64,000 nucleotides of DNA, taken from assembly GCA_051001135.1 (NCBI GenBank), contig JBPCNO010000007.1, forward strand, positions 1 through 64,000, in the 5' to 3' direction. The position numbers were made by a program, and so were the translations under genes. Positions within the stretch are counted from its first letter, which is position 1. The number at the start of each line of letters is the position of its first letter. Positions 26,726 through 35,023 of this stretch are shown here, one piece after another. The notes below the pieces were generated by a model. It was not told the DNA's origin and ran no database searches. It saw nothing but the letters and a program-made list of their open reading frames with translations. The DNA is from CAWHMN01 sp051001135 (GTDB lineage: Bacteria; Acidobacteriota; Terriglobia; Terriglobales; Acidobacteriaceae).

Positions 26726-27730
26726 TTGAGCGAGATCACGAGCGCGACGATGAAAGCGGTAGTGGTGCGCGAACCGGGTGGCCCCGAAATGCTGGCGATC
26801 GGTGAAACGCCGGTGCCGCAGGTGGGCCGGGGCGAGGTGCTCATCCGGGTCAAGGCCGCGGGGCTGAACCGCGCCGACATCCAGCAGCGCAAGGGCCACT
26901 ATCCCCCGCCGCGCGGCGCGTCCGAGATCCTGGGCATGGAGGTCAGCGGGCACATCGCGGCAATCGGTCCGGATGTCTTTCGCTGGAAGGAGGGCGATGC
27001 GATGTGTGCGTTGCTGGCGGGCGGCGGCTATGCCGAGTATTGCGTGGCGCCGCAGGGACAATGCCTGCCGATCCCCGGCGGGGTCTCGATCATCGATGCG
27101 GCGGCGCTTCCGGAGGCGGCCTTTACCGTGTGGGCGAATCTGTTCGACACGCAAATCCTTCGGCCGGTGGACAGCTTCCTGGTGCAGGGCGGATCGAGCG
27201 GCATCGGTACGTTCGCCATTCAGGCGGCGTGCTTCTTCGGTTCGCGGGTCATCACCACCGCCGGCAGCAAGGCGAAGTGCGACTTCTGTCTGACCCTCGG
27301 CGCGGAGGCGGCCTTCAACTACCGCGAACAAAACTGGGTGGCGGAGACCTGGGCGTGGAGCGCCGGGAAGGGCGTCAGTGTCATTCTGGATATGGTTGGC
27401 GGCGACTACTTCGGCAAGCACATCGACCTGCTGGCGAACCGGGGCCGGCTGGTGAACATCGCTACCTCCAAGGGCGCGGAGGTGCAGCTCGACCTGCGCG
27501 AGGTGATGCGCAAACGGCTGATCATTACCGGTTCGACCCTGCGCGCACGTCCGGCGGAGGAGAAATCACGTCTGCGGGAAGGAGTGGAGGCGAAGCTTTG
27601 GCCGGCCATTGCAAGCGGCGCCATTCGGCCCATCGTCCATCAAGTCTTCCCCCTGGCGGAGGTGCAGCAGGCGCATCGGTTGATGGAATCAAGCGCACAC
27701 ATGGGGAAGATTCTGCTCGAGGTGAGCTGA
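26726..27730 (+). CDS. NAD(P)H quinone oxidoreductase, zinc-independent MDR family (PIG3-like)
   Basis: A 334-residue medium-chain dehydrogenase/reductase. It begins MKAVVVREPGGPEMLAIGET after a short N-terminal tail and has GLNRADIQQRKGHYPPP, a PIG3-type signature. The nucleotide fold has VQGGSSGIGTFAIQAA. The catalytic-zinc ligands of alcohol dehydrogenases are absent, consistent with a quinone or enone reductase. The TTG at 26726 has AAGGAGAG just upstream. It follows yhhQ by 11 bp. The cofactor is probably NADPH; the substrate is unknown. Confidence 0.9.
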   Translation: MSEITSATMKAVVVREPGGPEMLAIGETPVPQVGRGEVLIRVKAAGLNRADIQQRKGHYPPPRGASEILGMEVSGHIAAIGPDVFRWKEGDAMCALLAGGGYAEYCVAPQGQCLPIPGGVSIIDAAALPEAAFTVWANLFDTQILRPVDSFLVQGGSSGIGTFAIQAACFFGSRVITTAGSKAKCDFCLTLGAEAAFNYREQNWVAETWAWSAGKGVSVILDMVGGDYFGKHIDLLANRGRLVNIATSKGAEVQLDLREVMRKRLIITGSTLRARPAEEKSRLREGVEAKLWPAIASGAIRPIVHQVFPLAEVQQAHRLMESSAHMGKILLEVS

Positions 27731-27808
27731 CGCTCTTCCGGCCCTTTGTACAACCGTCCTATGGGCGACCTCATCCCTTTATGCAGGAGACTATTGAGGA
27801 GGTCGAAC

Positions 27809-28513
27809 ATGACCAGCGCCGCTCCTGTCATCCCTGTTCGAACCGAAGTTGCGGAACCGCGCGCCGAGGTGTTGCTCCAGCCGATTGCAGCCCCATCGAT
27901 CCTGGGGCTGTATGGATTCGCCGCCGCCACTTTCATGGTCGCGGCGAACATCGCGCACTGGTATGGAGGGGCGACCAGCCCGGAGTACCTGGCTCCGTTC
28001 GCGGCACTGTTTGGCGGTGTTGCTCAGTTTTCCGCTGGCATGTGGTCGTACAAAGCGCGGGATGGCCTGGCCTCCGCAATGCATGGCATGTGGGGATCGT
28101 TCTGGATTGCCTACGGCTTGCTGAATCTGGGCTTTATCACTGGCGCACTGCACAAGCCGGCCGGCGCCTTTCCAGGGTTCGCCTATTGGTTCATCGGCCT
28201 TGCAGCCATCACCTGGGTCGGCTGCTTCGCGGCCACCGCTGCAAGCAAGGCGCTCACGGCGGTGCTGGGATTTCTCGCCGCCGGCTCCACCGCCATGGCC
28301 GTTGGGCAGTTCATCGGCAGCGACGGATGGGATGTTCTGGCTGCCTATCTCTTCATCGTCTCCGCAGTGCTGGCCTGGTATACGGCTTCGGCGTTGATGC
28401 TGGAGGGCAGCTTCGGCCGCGCCGTCTGGCCTGTCGGCAAATCGGCGCATGCCGCGTCAGCGCCTAAGTTCAACCCGGGTGTGGGTGAGCCGGGGGTGAT
28501 TCAGGGACAGTAG
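27809..28513 (+). CDS. Acetate/succinate transporter, GPR1/FUN34/YaaH family
   Basis: A 234-residue inner-membrane protein with about six TM helices. Family features include SILGLYGFAAATFMVAANIA near the N-terminus (in place of the usual NPAPLGL-type entry), FGGVAQFSAGMWSYKARDGL, GSFWIAYGLLNLGF, and AYLFIVSAVLAWYTASALML near the end. The family moves acetate and related monocarboxylates with protons. GGAGG lies before the ATG at 27809; an in-frame ATG at 27746 has no such site. A strong terminator follows at 28526. Confidence 0.88.
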   Translation: MTSAAPVIPVRTEVAEPRAEVLLQPIAAPSILGLYGFAAATFMVAANIAHWYGGATSPEYLAPFAALFGGVAQFSAGMWSYKARDGLASAMHGMWGSFWIAYGLLNLGFITGALHKPAGAFPGFAYWFIGLAAITWVGCFAATAASKALTAVLGFLAAGSTAMAVGQFIGSDGWDVLAAYLFIVSAVLAWYTASALMLEGSFGRAVWPVGKSAHAASAPKFNPGVGEPGVIQGQ

Positions 28514-28525
28514 TCAGCCGCGAAT

Positions 28526-28556
28526 AAAAAGGCTCCGATACGCTCGGAGCCTTTTT
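28526..28556. terminator. Bidirectional intrinsic terminator
   Basis: Perfect hairpin GGCTCCGA / TCGGAGCC with a 5-base loop, flanked by five A on the left and five T on the right. It can stop both the acetate transporter (plus) and erpA (minus) transcripts. Confidence 0.95.
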
Positions 28557-28575
28557 GTATTGCGGAGGTACGTCT

Positions 28576-28953
28576 TTAGGCACTGAAGGATGAGCCGCAG
28601 CCGCAGGTGCTCTTCACGCTCGGATTCTCGAACTTGAAGCCGGCCGCTTCGAGAGTTTCGACATAATCCACTACGCAGCCGTTGAGGTACATCAGCGAGG
28701 TGGCGTCGACAAAGACCTTGATGTCGTCGAACTTGAAGACCTTGTCCATCACGCCGGACTGGTTCTCAAACGACATGGAGTACTGGAAACCGGAGCAGCC
28801 ACCGCCCACCACGCCGATGCGAAGACCCGCGGGCAGCGGATCCTGAGTCGCCATGATCTCCCGTACCTTAGTGATGGCACCAGGCGTCAGAATGACGGGC
28901 GTAGAGGCTGGCTTGTTCTCGGTCGAAGTCAAGGGCTGGGCGATTGTCGCCAT
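28576..28953 (-). CDS. erpA: A-type iron-sulfur cluster carrier (ErpA/IscA/HesB family)
   Basis: A 125-residue carrier protein that accepts and delivers Fe-S clusters. The three conserved cysteines are in GGGCSGFQY and CGCGSSFSA at the C-terminus. The core (residues 20-125) has ILTPGAITKVREIM, LRIGVVGGGCSG, and KVFVDATSLMYLNG, with the fold typical of the family; residues 1-19 are a short extension. Choice of erpA over iscA is a guess based on the isolated position without isc or suf genes. The palindrome CTGTATACAG lies 25 bp upstream of the start and may be part of the promoter. Confidence 0.92.
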   Translation of the reverse strand: MATIAQPLTSTENKPASTPVILTPGAITKVREIMATQDPLPAGLRIGVVGGGCSGFQYSMSFENQSGVMDKVFKFDDIKVFVDATSLMYLNGCVVDYVETLEAAGFKFENPSVKSTCGCGSSFSA

Positions 28954-29120
28954 GGTGTTGTGTCTCCCAAGGGTGAGTCTGTATACAGTGTAAGCCGCCG
29001 GTCAATCATGAACAAGGGCAAGCCCAAGCCCATACATCACCAACCGGTTAATAAATAAGATGCGCCGGAGGACTGGAAGATTCTGGATTGAATTCTCGGA
29101 ACCCGCGAGCAATGACCGGG

Positions 29121-29507
29121 TTACCGGGCAACGACACGGTCTTCGATCTTGCTGTACTGCTCGTGTGTCAGCACTCCCTTGGTCACCAGGCCATGGGTGG
29201 AGCTATAGGGCCGCGCCTTCACAATGGCGTGCGCCTTGATCAGGTTGACGCCGGGCAGCATGGCCAGGCTCGGCTCCGAGGCAGAGTTGATGTCCACCGG
29301 GTGCTGACGATCGGGTTCGAGACCATCGCGGACCCCCTGCGCCGCCGCTTTGGTGTCACGGGCGAGTTCCTGGGCGCCCTTCTTGACCTGACGGGTGGCG
29401 TCGGCTGACTGCTGACGAATATCCGTCTCCCGGCTTTGCTGGCTGCACGCCGTCAGGCACAGACATGCCACTGCAAACATCACCTGAATGCTCGTTCTAA
29501 CCAACAT
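29121..29507 (-). CDS. Lipoprotein with helix-hairpin-helix (ComEA-like) domain
   Basis: A 128-residue lipoprotein: MLVRTSIQVMFAVACLCLTA with the lipobox Cys in LTACSQQ, a polar helical linker (about 25-70), then a helix-hairpin-helix domain reading VDINSASEPSLAMLPGVNLI, KAHAIVKARPYSS and LTHEQYSKIEDRV. ComEA-type domains bind DNA without sequence specificity; here anchored in a membrane, so DNA handling is possible but unproven. The ATG at 29507 has GGGGGTG upstream; the frame continues to 29798 without support. Located convergently to nothing obvious; upstream is the small membrane gene on the other strand. Confidence 0.82.
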   Translation of the reverse strand: MLVRTSIQVMFAVACLCLTACSQQSRETDIRQQSADATRQVKKGAQELARDTKAAAQGVRDGLEPDRQHPVDINSASEPSLAMLPGVNLIKAHAIVKARPYSSTHGLVTKGVLTHEQYSKIEDRVVAR

Positions 29508-29751
29508 CGTGACACCCCCGTATCTGAACATCCGGGCCTGCAGCAGACCTTGACACGTCGGAGGGCTGACACCGCAATAGGGTTGCATGTAGTGGATCGG
29601 GGTTAGCAATAGGTCAACAAAATGCCTTGTCGAAGGCCCGCTGCGGGGACTAGCATTTCTGCCAAACGGCCCTCTACCCCTACGAGCCCGCTGAAAACAC
29701 GGACCCGCCCTGGTACTCGGGGACCGGCTCAAAGAACGACCGAGGTGCTGC

Positions 29752-30033
29752 ATGAGCATACTGTCAGTCTTATGGATCGTTTGGGCCGCCCTTGCCACAA
29801 TTCTGTTGGCGATGCTGGCCTACCGTGGAAACTTAACCCGCTATGAAGAAGATTGCCTCTTTCTCGGCGACTGCGAGAGCAGCGAAAAGAAAGAGCAGGA
29901 ACGGATCCTGGCTAAGGTGCGCAAGATCCGCACGCCTCTGCGGATGGTCGCTGGCGTAACCTGCGTCATGTCGGCTGCTCTCATCGGCATGTACGTTTGG
30001 CAGGCGATTCAGCAGTTCAACCTCACCACCTGA
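29752..30033 (+). CDS. Small two-TM membrane protein
   Basis: A 93-residue protein with two TM helices: residues 3-24 (ILSVLWIVWAALATILLAML) and about 66-85 (VAGVTCVMSAALIGMYVW). Between them is a charged cytoplasmic or periplasmic segment with CLFLGDC (two Cys, four residues apart) and a KKEQERILAKVRKI helix. The Cys pair might form a disulfide or bind metal, but this is inference. Not a family I recognise. It is followed by a GC-rich hairpin at 30069 that may end the transcript. Confidence 0.7.
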   Translation: MSILSVLWIVWAALATILLAMLAYRGNLTRYEEDCLFLGDCESSEKKEQERILAKVRKIRTPLRMVAGVTCVMSAALIGMYVWQAIQQFNLTT

Positions 30034-30068
30034 GCTCCCAGCGGGAGTGCGAAATGTCTTGTGGGAAA

Positions 30069-30095
30069 CGGCCGGGCGCTCCTTGCGTCCGGCCG
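30069..30095 (+). terminator. GC-rich hairpin without a T tract
   Basis: An inverted repeat of ten to eleven base pairs (GGCCGGGCGC / GCGTCCGGCC, one G-T pair) with a 5-base loop, 36 bp after the small membrane gene. Lacking a T run, it is a weak terminator candidate. Confidence 0.4.
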
Positions 30096-30106
30096 CTCTC
30101 ACGCAA

Positions 30107-30156
30107 GTAGCCATCAGGGCTGCAAGTAGCCATCAGGTCTACACGTAGCCATCAGG
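30107..30156. repeat. Three 12-bp direct repeats at exact 19-bp spacing
   Basis: GTAGCCATCAGG occurs at 30107, 30126 and 30145, exactly 19 bp apart. The last copy ends 3 bp from the stop codon of the YceI gene. It lies between convergent genes. Confidence 0.9.
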
Positions 30157-30158
30157 GG

Positions 30159-30830
30159 CTATCGGGGAGGTTCTTCGTCCGAATCCGAGGACTGGGTAGC
30201 TGGCGTTTCGTGCTTGACCGGAACTGTGTCCAGCGTACCCTTGGCGCTCACGTTCACCAGTGCTTCCTTGCTGTAATGCGCAAGCCCGTTGCTCGGGTCC
30301 TTCATCCCCCAGGCGACGTATGGAACGGTGAAGTGGCTGGTTGCGGTGAAACTGTTGCCGCTGCGCATCAGGTGCAGCTTGATCTGCTCCGGATGGTCGG
30401 CGCCGTGGATGTTCAAGGTGCCGACCGCCGTGATATCCGCCGAGCCATCCGCGTGGGGCAGCTCGCCTTCCAGGTGCTCGGCGTGGAAGAAGATCGATGG
30501 ATAGCGGTCGCTCTCGAGCACTTCCTTCTGCAGCCGACGGTCAGTGCTTTTGCTGCCGGTCTTTCCGGTAGTGGCGTCTACCAGGATCTCGCCCTGCGCC
30601 AGGCCGGATTTTGGATCGACGGCGAGCGCGCCTCCTTTCAGCTTGAAGGTGCCGCGCGCATCGTGCAGCAGGCTCTTGACGGTGAAACGGATCTGCGTGC
30701 CCGCTGGATCGAAATGCAGGCTGATGTTGGTCGCCGGCGCGGGGCCGGCCTGCCCGTACGCGGCTGGAGCAGGAGTGTTCGCAAGCAGAACGAGAGCTGC
30801 GCCGAGAGGCGCCAGACGGGAGAGGAGCAT
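30159..30830 (-). CDS. YceI-family exported lipocalin-like protein
   Basis: A 223-residue exported protein of the YceI family, a beta-barrel that binds polyisoprenoids or amphiphiles. After a signal peptide ending AAYGQ come FDPAGTQIRFTVKSLLHDAR, GTFKLKGGALAVDPKSG, ILVDATTGKTGSKSTDRRL with the family ESDRYPSIFFHAEH, LNIHGADHPEQIKLHL and SHFTVPYVAWGMKDPS. The C-terminal tail is acidic (SDSDEEPPR). The start at 30830 is chosen for the signal peptide; the longer open frame upstream reads through a dispersed repeat (LVILSERSESKDLR-type) and is not real coding. The physiological ligand is unknown. Confidence 0.9.
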   Translation of the reverse strand: MLLSRLAPLGAALVLLANTPAPAAYGQAGPAPATNISLHFDPAGTQIRFTVKSLLHDARGTFKLKGGALAVDPKSGLAQGEILVDATTGKTGSKSTDRRLQKEVLESDRYPSIFFHAEHLEGELPHADGSADITAVGTLNIHGADHPEQIKLHLMRSGNSFTATSHFTVPYVAWGMKDPSNGLAHYSKEALVNVSAKGTLDTVPVKHETPATQSSDSDEEPPR

Positions 30831-30900
30831 AGAGGAAGTGTCTTCGTTCTCCCGCGAATCGGCAAGAGGCGACGAAGGCTGCCTGGCGAGAAGAAGCAAA

Positions 30901-30939
30901 CGCAGATCCTTCGACTCGCTGCGCTCGCTCAGGATGACA
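30901..30939 (-). repeat. Dispersed 3'-end repeat, copy 2
   Basis: Minus strand: TGTCATCCTGAGCGAGCGCA then GCGAGTCGAAGGATCTGCG. It is 79 bp beyond the phoU stop (31019) and upstream of the YceI gene. An open frame through it produces the familiar artefact peptide ILSERSESKDL. Confidence 0.85.
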
Positions 30940-31018
30940 AGGCGGGGAGAATAAGCAAAGCGAGCGAGGAAAACACTGGCGCGAAGCGCGCCTGCCCGTG
31001 CGGCCAGCACGCCAGCAC

Positions 31019-31687
31019 CTAGCCGGCGTAGGCGAGCTGGTGGCGGACGTCGGCACCGCGCACCCAGAAGATGACGTCGGTGGCGATGTTAGTGGCGTGG
31101 TCCGCGATGCGTTCGAGGTTGCGGGCGATGATGATGGCGTTCAGCGCCTGCATGCTCGCCTCCGGACTGCGCCGCATGATGTCGATAAGCTGCCGGTGCG
31201 CATCGCGGTTCATGCGGTCGATGTCGTCATCCATGTTGCGGACGGAGTCGGCCAGCGGAGCGTCGGCTTCGAGCAGCGCCTGCACGGCGCTGCGGATCAT
31301 GCTCGTCGCGTACTCGCCCATGCCTTCGATATCCACCGGTAGATCGACCGGCGGTGTGTGCAGAAGATCCTCGGCGCGGCGCGCAATGGACATCGACTGA
31401 TCGCCAATGCGCTCGAGGTCGGCGTTGATCTTGATGACGGACAGGATGAAGCGGAGGTCGATGGCCATAGGCTGTTCCTTGGCCAGAAGCTCGTAGGCCA
31501 TCTCGTCGACGTCGCGCTGCGCGGTGTTGATCGCGGTCTCATTCTCGCGCACGTAGCCGCACAGCCTCGCATCTCGCTGCAGATAGGCATCCACGGAGAT
31601 CTCGACTGCCTGCTGAGACAGGGCTGCCATCGCGAGCAGTTTGTCTTTGAGGGCTGCGAGCTGCTGTTGGAAATGAATACGTGGCAC
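31019..31687 (-). CDS. phoU: PhoU-type phosphate regulator
   Basis: A 222-residue all-helical PhoU protein that modulates phosphate signalling through PhoR/Pst. It contains two PhoU repeats with the typical metal-binding acidic helices: INADLERIGDQSMSIARRAE in the first and IIIARNLERIADHATNIATD in the second. I chose the GTG at 31687 because AGGAG stands nine bases before it and the resulting start, MPRIHFQQQLAALKDKLLAM, matches family N-termini; ATG codons further up (31717, 31750) lack a site. No pst or phoR/B genes are in the window, so it is isolated from the usual operon here. Confidence 0.93.
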   Translation of the reverse strand: MPRIHFQQQLAALKDKLLAMAALSQQAVEISVDAYLQRDARLCGYVRENETAINTAQRDVDEMAYELLAKEQPMAIDLRFILSVIKINADLERIGDQSMSIARRAEDLLHTPPVDLPVDIEGMGEYATSMIRSAVQALLEADAPLADSVRNMDDDIDRMNRDAHRQLIDIMRRSPEASMQALNAIIIARNLERIADHATNIATDVIFWVRGADVRHQLAYAG

Positions 31688-31853
31688 GGGCGGAATCTCC
31701 TGAAACTGATTGTGCATGAAGCGGATGCCGCTGCACATGAAAATGAGCACATATCACCCGAAAGTGACATGACACACTGGTTACAAAGCCAGTCGCGATA
31801 AAGCGCCTCCGGATGGCGTGCATTGCGAATGGTCGTCTGAGCCCAGGTCGCTT

Positions 31854-32603
31854 CTATCCCAAGCGCCTGCAGGCATCGCGCGTGGCCTGGTAGATCTGGT
31901 CGAAGCTCTCGACCGCGTAGAGCACCGGCTGCATCTCCGAGATGCAGAAATCGCGGTCCAGCACCTCGTCCAGCTTAAAGTCGCGAATCTCCGGCCCTCC
32001 GCGAATCACGTGGTCCGATTCGCCATTCGAGGAGATCAGGCCGGAGCCGTAGAGCTTGATCTTGCCCTGCTGGCGAATCACGCCAAACTCCACCGTGAAC
32101 CAGAACAGCCGGCTCATGCGGACGATGTCCTCCTCGCGCGTCAGCGAGGCGCAGACCTGCCCGTAGCTCTGGAGAAAGTCCGCGAAGACCGGATGGGCGT
32201 GCATGGGCACATGCCCGAAGACGTCGTGGAAGATATCGGGTTCGGGGGTGTACTCGAGCGATTCCCTGGAACGCAACCAGATGGTGGTCGGGAACTTGCG
32301 AGCGGCGATCATCTCAAAAAAGGCGGCGGCCGGCAGGTATCCGCTCACCGCCGTCGCATTCCACCCGGTGCGCGGGGAGAGCAGCCCGTTCACCTCAGCC
32401 AGGTCGGGGATCGAATCCTGCTTGAGGCCGATCTGCTGGAAACCCGAGAGGTACTCCTCGCATGCATGCTCCGCCAACTGGGGCATACGGCGGCCCACCA
32501 ACTCGGCCCAGACGGTGTGCTGCTCTTCCGTATAGGCGTGCCAATCCTGCTTGACAAGGTAGGGCGCGGCGAGCGTCAGGGTTCCGGCGGTTGCGGTGGC
32601 CAT
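31854..32603 (-). CDS. phhA: Phenylalanine 4-monooxygenase
   Basis: A 249-residue prokaryotic aromatic amino acid hydroxylase converting phenylalanine to tyrosine with a pterin cofactor and oxygen. Iron ligands are seen in FHDVFGHVP (two His) and FWFTVEFGV (Glu). Other family motifs are QDWHAYTEEQHTVW, HACEEYLSGFQQIGL and TIWLRSRESLEYTPEPDIFH. Length is that of single-domain bacterial enzymes. An AAGGAGC site precedes the ATG at 32603. It is divergent from the 4-hydroxyphenylpyruvate dioxygenase gene across 241 bp, which suggests shared control. No pterin-recycling gene is adjacent. Confidence 0.94.
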   Translation of the reverse strand: MATATAGTLTLAAPYLVKQDWHAYTEEQHTVWAELVGRRMPQLAEHACEEYLSGFQQIGLKQDSIPDLAEVNGLLSPRTGWNATAVSGYLPAAAFFEMIAARKFPTTIWLRSRESLEYTPEPDIFHDVFGHVPMHAHPVFADFLQSYGQVCASLTREEDIVRMSRLFWFTVEFGVIRQQGKIKLYGSGLISSNGESDHVIRGGPEIRDFKLDEVLDRDFCISEMQPVLYAVESFDQIYQATRDACRRLG

Positions 32604-32844
32604 ACATGCTCCTTCTAAAGAACAATGCCATGCTACTAGGTTGGACGCAGCCAAACCTCCGAGGATGTCACCCGGAAGGGGCGGTGTCAATCCTCACCCT
32701 GGCCAAGGGCACTGTGGCGGGTATATCGTGATAGGTCGCGTTGAAATCGACACTTGATTGCGCTGGCCCGACTACCCTGACCTGAACGCTCACGCGCAGC
32801 GGTGAATTCGTTTCGGTGAATTCGTTTCAAGGAGTGAACACGCT

Positions 32845-33969
32845 ATGGCAACACTGGTGCATTCGGAAACCGAAGCTACGAAGGATTTTCTGCCGTTGAA
32901 CGGCACCGACCATGTGGAATTCTATGTGGGCAATGCCCGCCAGGCTGCCTATTTCTACCGCTTGGCCTTCGGCATGCACCTGGTCGCCTACGCCGGACCG
33001 GAGACCGGGCAGCGCGACCGCGCGAGCTATGTGCTGCAGCAGGGCAAAGTCCGCTTCGTACTCACCACGCCCCTGCGGGCGGCTGGAGAGATCGCCGACC
33101 ATATCTATCGCCATGGCGACGGCGTAAAGGACGTGGCTCTGTGGGTGGATGACGCGCGTGACGCCTGGAAGCAGACCACCGACCGTGGCGCGCGGAGCGT
33201 ACGCGAACCCTTCGAGCTGAAAGACGAGCACGGCACCGTCGTGATGTCCACCATTGCCACCTATGGCGATACAGTGCACACCTTTGTCGACCGCTCGCAG
33301 TACACCGGCCCGTTTCTGCCGGGGTTCCGGGGGAGGCACGCGGATCCGATCGCGCGGCCGGTAGGCTTGCTGCACGTGGACCACATGGTAGGCAACGTCG
33401 GCTGGAACGAGATGAACAACTTCGTCAACTTCTACCGCGACGTGATGGGCTTTGGCCTCTATCAACACTTCGATGACAGCGACATCTCGACCGAATACTC
33501 CGCGCTGATGTCCAAGGTGATGGCGAATGGCAACGGGCGGGTAAAGTTCCCCATCAACGAGCCTGCGGAAGGACGCCGGAAGTCGCAGATCGAAGAATAT
33601 CTGGAGTTCTATCAGGGGCCCGGTGTGCAGCACCTGGCGCTCGCCACCAATGACATCCTGCAGACGGTGCGCACCATGCAGCAGCAGGGTGTGGAGTTTC
33701 TGAAGGTGCCGCACTCCTATTACTCCACTTTGCAGGAGCGTGTAGGCAAGATCGACGAGCCGATCCATCATCTCGAAGAGCTCGGTATTCTGGTGGACCG
33801 CGATGATGAAGGCTATATGCTGCAGATCTTCACTCGCCCGGTGGAAGACCGGCCGACGCTCTTTTACGAGATCATCCAGCGCAAGGGCAGCCGCAGCTTC
33901 GGCAAGGGCAACTTCAAGGCGCTGTTTGAAGCGATTGAGCGCGAGCAGGCCGACCGCGGCAACCTGTAA
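32845..33969 (+). CDS. hppD: 4-hydroxyphenylpyruvate dioxygenase
   Basis: A 374-residue Fe(II) dioxygenase that converts 4-hydroxyphenylpyruvate to homogentisate in tyrosine catabolism. It has two vicinal-oxygen-chelate domains; the active one provides the ligands His in LLHVDHMVGNV, His in GPGVQHLALATND, and Glu in YEIIQRKG near the C-terminus. The family end SFGKGNFKALFEAIEREQ is complete. AAGGAGTG precedes the ATG. The upstream divergent gene makes tyrosine from phenylalanine, so together they cover the first steps of phenylalanine breakdown; the homogentisate pathway itself is not in the window. Confidence 0.95.
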   Translation: MATLVHSETEATKDFLPLNGTDHVEFYVGNARQAAYFYRLAFGMHLVAYAGPETGQRDRASYVLQQGKVRFVLTTPLRAAGEIADHIYRHGDGVKDVALWVDDARDAWKQTTDRGARSVREPFELKDEHGTVVMSTIATYGDTVHTFVDRSQYTGPFLPGFRGRHADPIARPVGLLHVDHMVGNVGWNEMNNFVNFYRDVMGFGLYQHFDDSDISTEYSALMSKVMANGNGRVKFPINEPAEGRRKSQIEEYLEFYQGPGVQHLALATNDILQTVRTMQQQGVEFLKVPHSYYSTLQERVGKIDEPIHHLEELGILVDRDDEGYMLQIFTRPVEDRPTLFYEIIQRKGSRSFGKGNFKALFEAIEREQADRGNL

Positions 33970-33995
33970 AACCTTTGGCTTCACAGAAGCAGGAG

Positions 33996-34020
33996 AGCCC
34001 GTCCACACGGACGGGCTTTT
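33996..34020 (+). terminator. Intrinsic terminator after hppD
   Basis: Perfect hairpin GCCCGTCC / GGACGGGC with loop ACAC, followed by TTTT, 27 bp after the stop codon. Confidence 0.93.
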
Positions 34021-34155
34021 CTCTTGCATCCCACGTGATGGATAGAGAGGCGCAGATGTTGGGAGTCGATGCCGCAGATCCCGGAGGGAACAAAGCTCGA
34101 GCGTTCATGAAGGAAGCAGAGCCATCGTCAGCAGGAGCGCCGATGCGCTCCTTCG

Positions 34156-34320
34156 ACCCGGCGCGAGGTGCTGCGTTTCCATGTGCGGGAAGATCTGCTG
34201 GATGGCTACCGGATCGATCCGTCGAATCTAAAGGCGATCGGCCGCATGGGTGGTCCTACTTACGTGCGTGCACAGGACCGGTTTGATCTCCAGCGGCCGA
34301 AACGGTTCAGTCCAGTTGCT
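34156..34320 (+). pseudogene. C-terminal relic of a flavin-reductase-family gene
   Basis: In one plus-strand frame this stretch reads REVLRFHVREDLLDGYRIDP, then LKAIGRMGGPTYVRAQDRFD and LQRPKRF. This matches what I recall of the C-terminus of DIM6/NTAB-type flavin reductases (FHV-D-DP-LKAIGRMGG-Y-R-DRFDL-RP). The N-terminal flavin-binding part is missing, no stop follows in the expected place, and no start is credible, so it is a remnant. It lies between the hppD terminator and the RcnB-like gene. Confidence 0.55.
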
Positions 34321-34380
34321 AAACCCATACCGCTCTTTGAACAGGGGAACGGCACGGGGGATCGGAGTCCTCTGAATGCT

Positions 34381-34836
34381 CTACCGCTGGTAGCCGTTGT
34401 TCTGGTTCGCGGTAACAGTCGCAAGATCGAGCACGTCCGCGATGATTTGCGTGGTCGGGTTGTAGGCTACGGCGTAGCCATCCGCATATCCAAAGACGTA
34501 GCCCGGAGGCGGAGGAGGCAGTTCGCGATAGACGTCCTGCGGGATAGGCCGGATGCGCGAGTGCCAGTCGGACGGAAGGCGGTCGCCCGCGCGCCACATG
34601 TGCCGGTCATGCGCGTTGCGATATTGATCGGCTTCGCGATACTGCGAGTGAAGACGAGGAGCGTCCTGCTGACGGAAGTGGTACTCCGCATGTCCGCGAT
34701 TGTCCTGATGATCCTGATGATCCTGGTGATCGCGTTGGTCGTGTTGGTCGCCGTGATCGTCATGTTGGGCAACGGCCAGGATGGGCGACGCCAGCAGCGC
34801 GGCGGTCAATGCGAACGTCAGAGAAGTGCTCTTCAT
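34381..34836 (-). CDS. RcnB-like exported protein with His/Asp-rich segment
   Basis: A 151-residue exported protein. The signal peptide is MKSTSLTFALTAALLASPIL. The next 25 residues are a His/Asp/Gln-rich run (HDDHGDQHDQRDHQDHQDHQ), encoded partly by 9-bp tandem repeats and likely to bind metal ions. The C-terminal part has WRAGDRLPSDWHSR, YRELPPPPPGYVFGYADGYA and a final hydrophobic beta strand region, the pattern of RcnB-family periplasmic proteins linked to nickel and cobalt tolerance. GAGGAAC precedes the ATG at 34836. No RcnA-type efflux gene is nearby, so the metal role is inference. Confidence 0.82.
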   Translation of the reverse strand: MKSTSLTFALTAALLASPILAVAQHDDHGDQHDQRDHQDHQDHQDNRGHAEYHFRQQDAPRLHSQYREADQYRNAHDRHMWRAGDRLPSDWHSRIRPIPQDVYRELPPPPPGYVFGYADGYAVAYNPTTQIIADVLDLATVTANQNNGYQR

Positions 34837-35023
34837 AGGCAGTTCCTCTGGTGGGAAGTGCAATCCCATTAAGGAGACGGTGCTCCGGCAGACTTGGTTT
34901 CTCATCGCCGCAGATTCTCCGCATCCAGCCAGTCATAATGCGCGATCCGAATATTTCTTACGTATGGGGCAACCATTCGCTCCATCCGTTCTGGTTAGCG
35001 CGGTCTCACGGTATGCTTCCTGC

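Noticed and set aside
30107..30156. Possible CRISPR array
   Set aside because: Only three 12-bp repeats with 7-bp spacers; too short, and no cas genes in the window.
30831..31010. Upstream extension of the YceI frame
   Set aside because: It reads through a dispersed repeat (ILSERSESKDLR) and is not a protein domain; the signal peptide begins at 30830.
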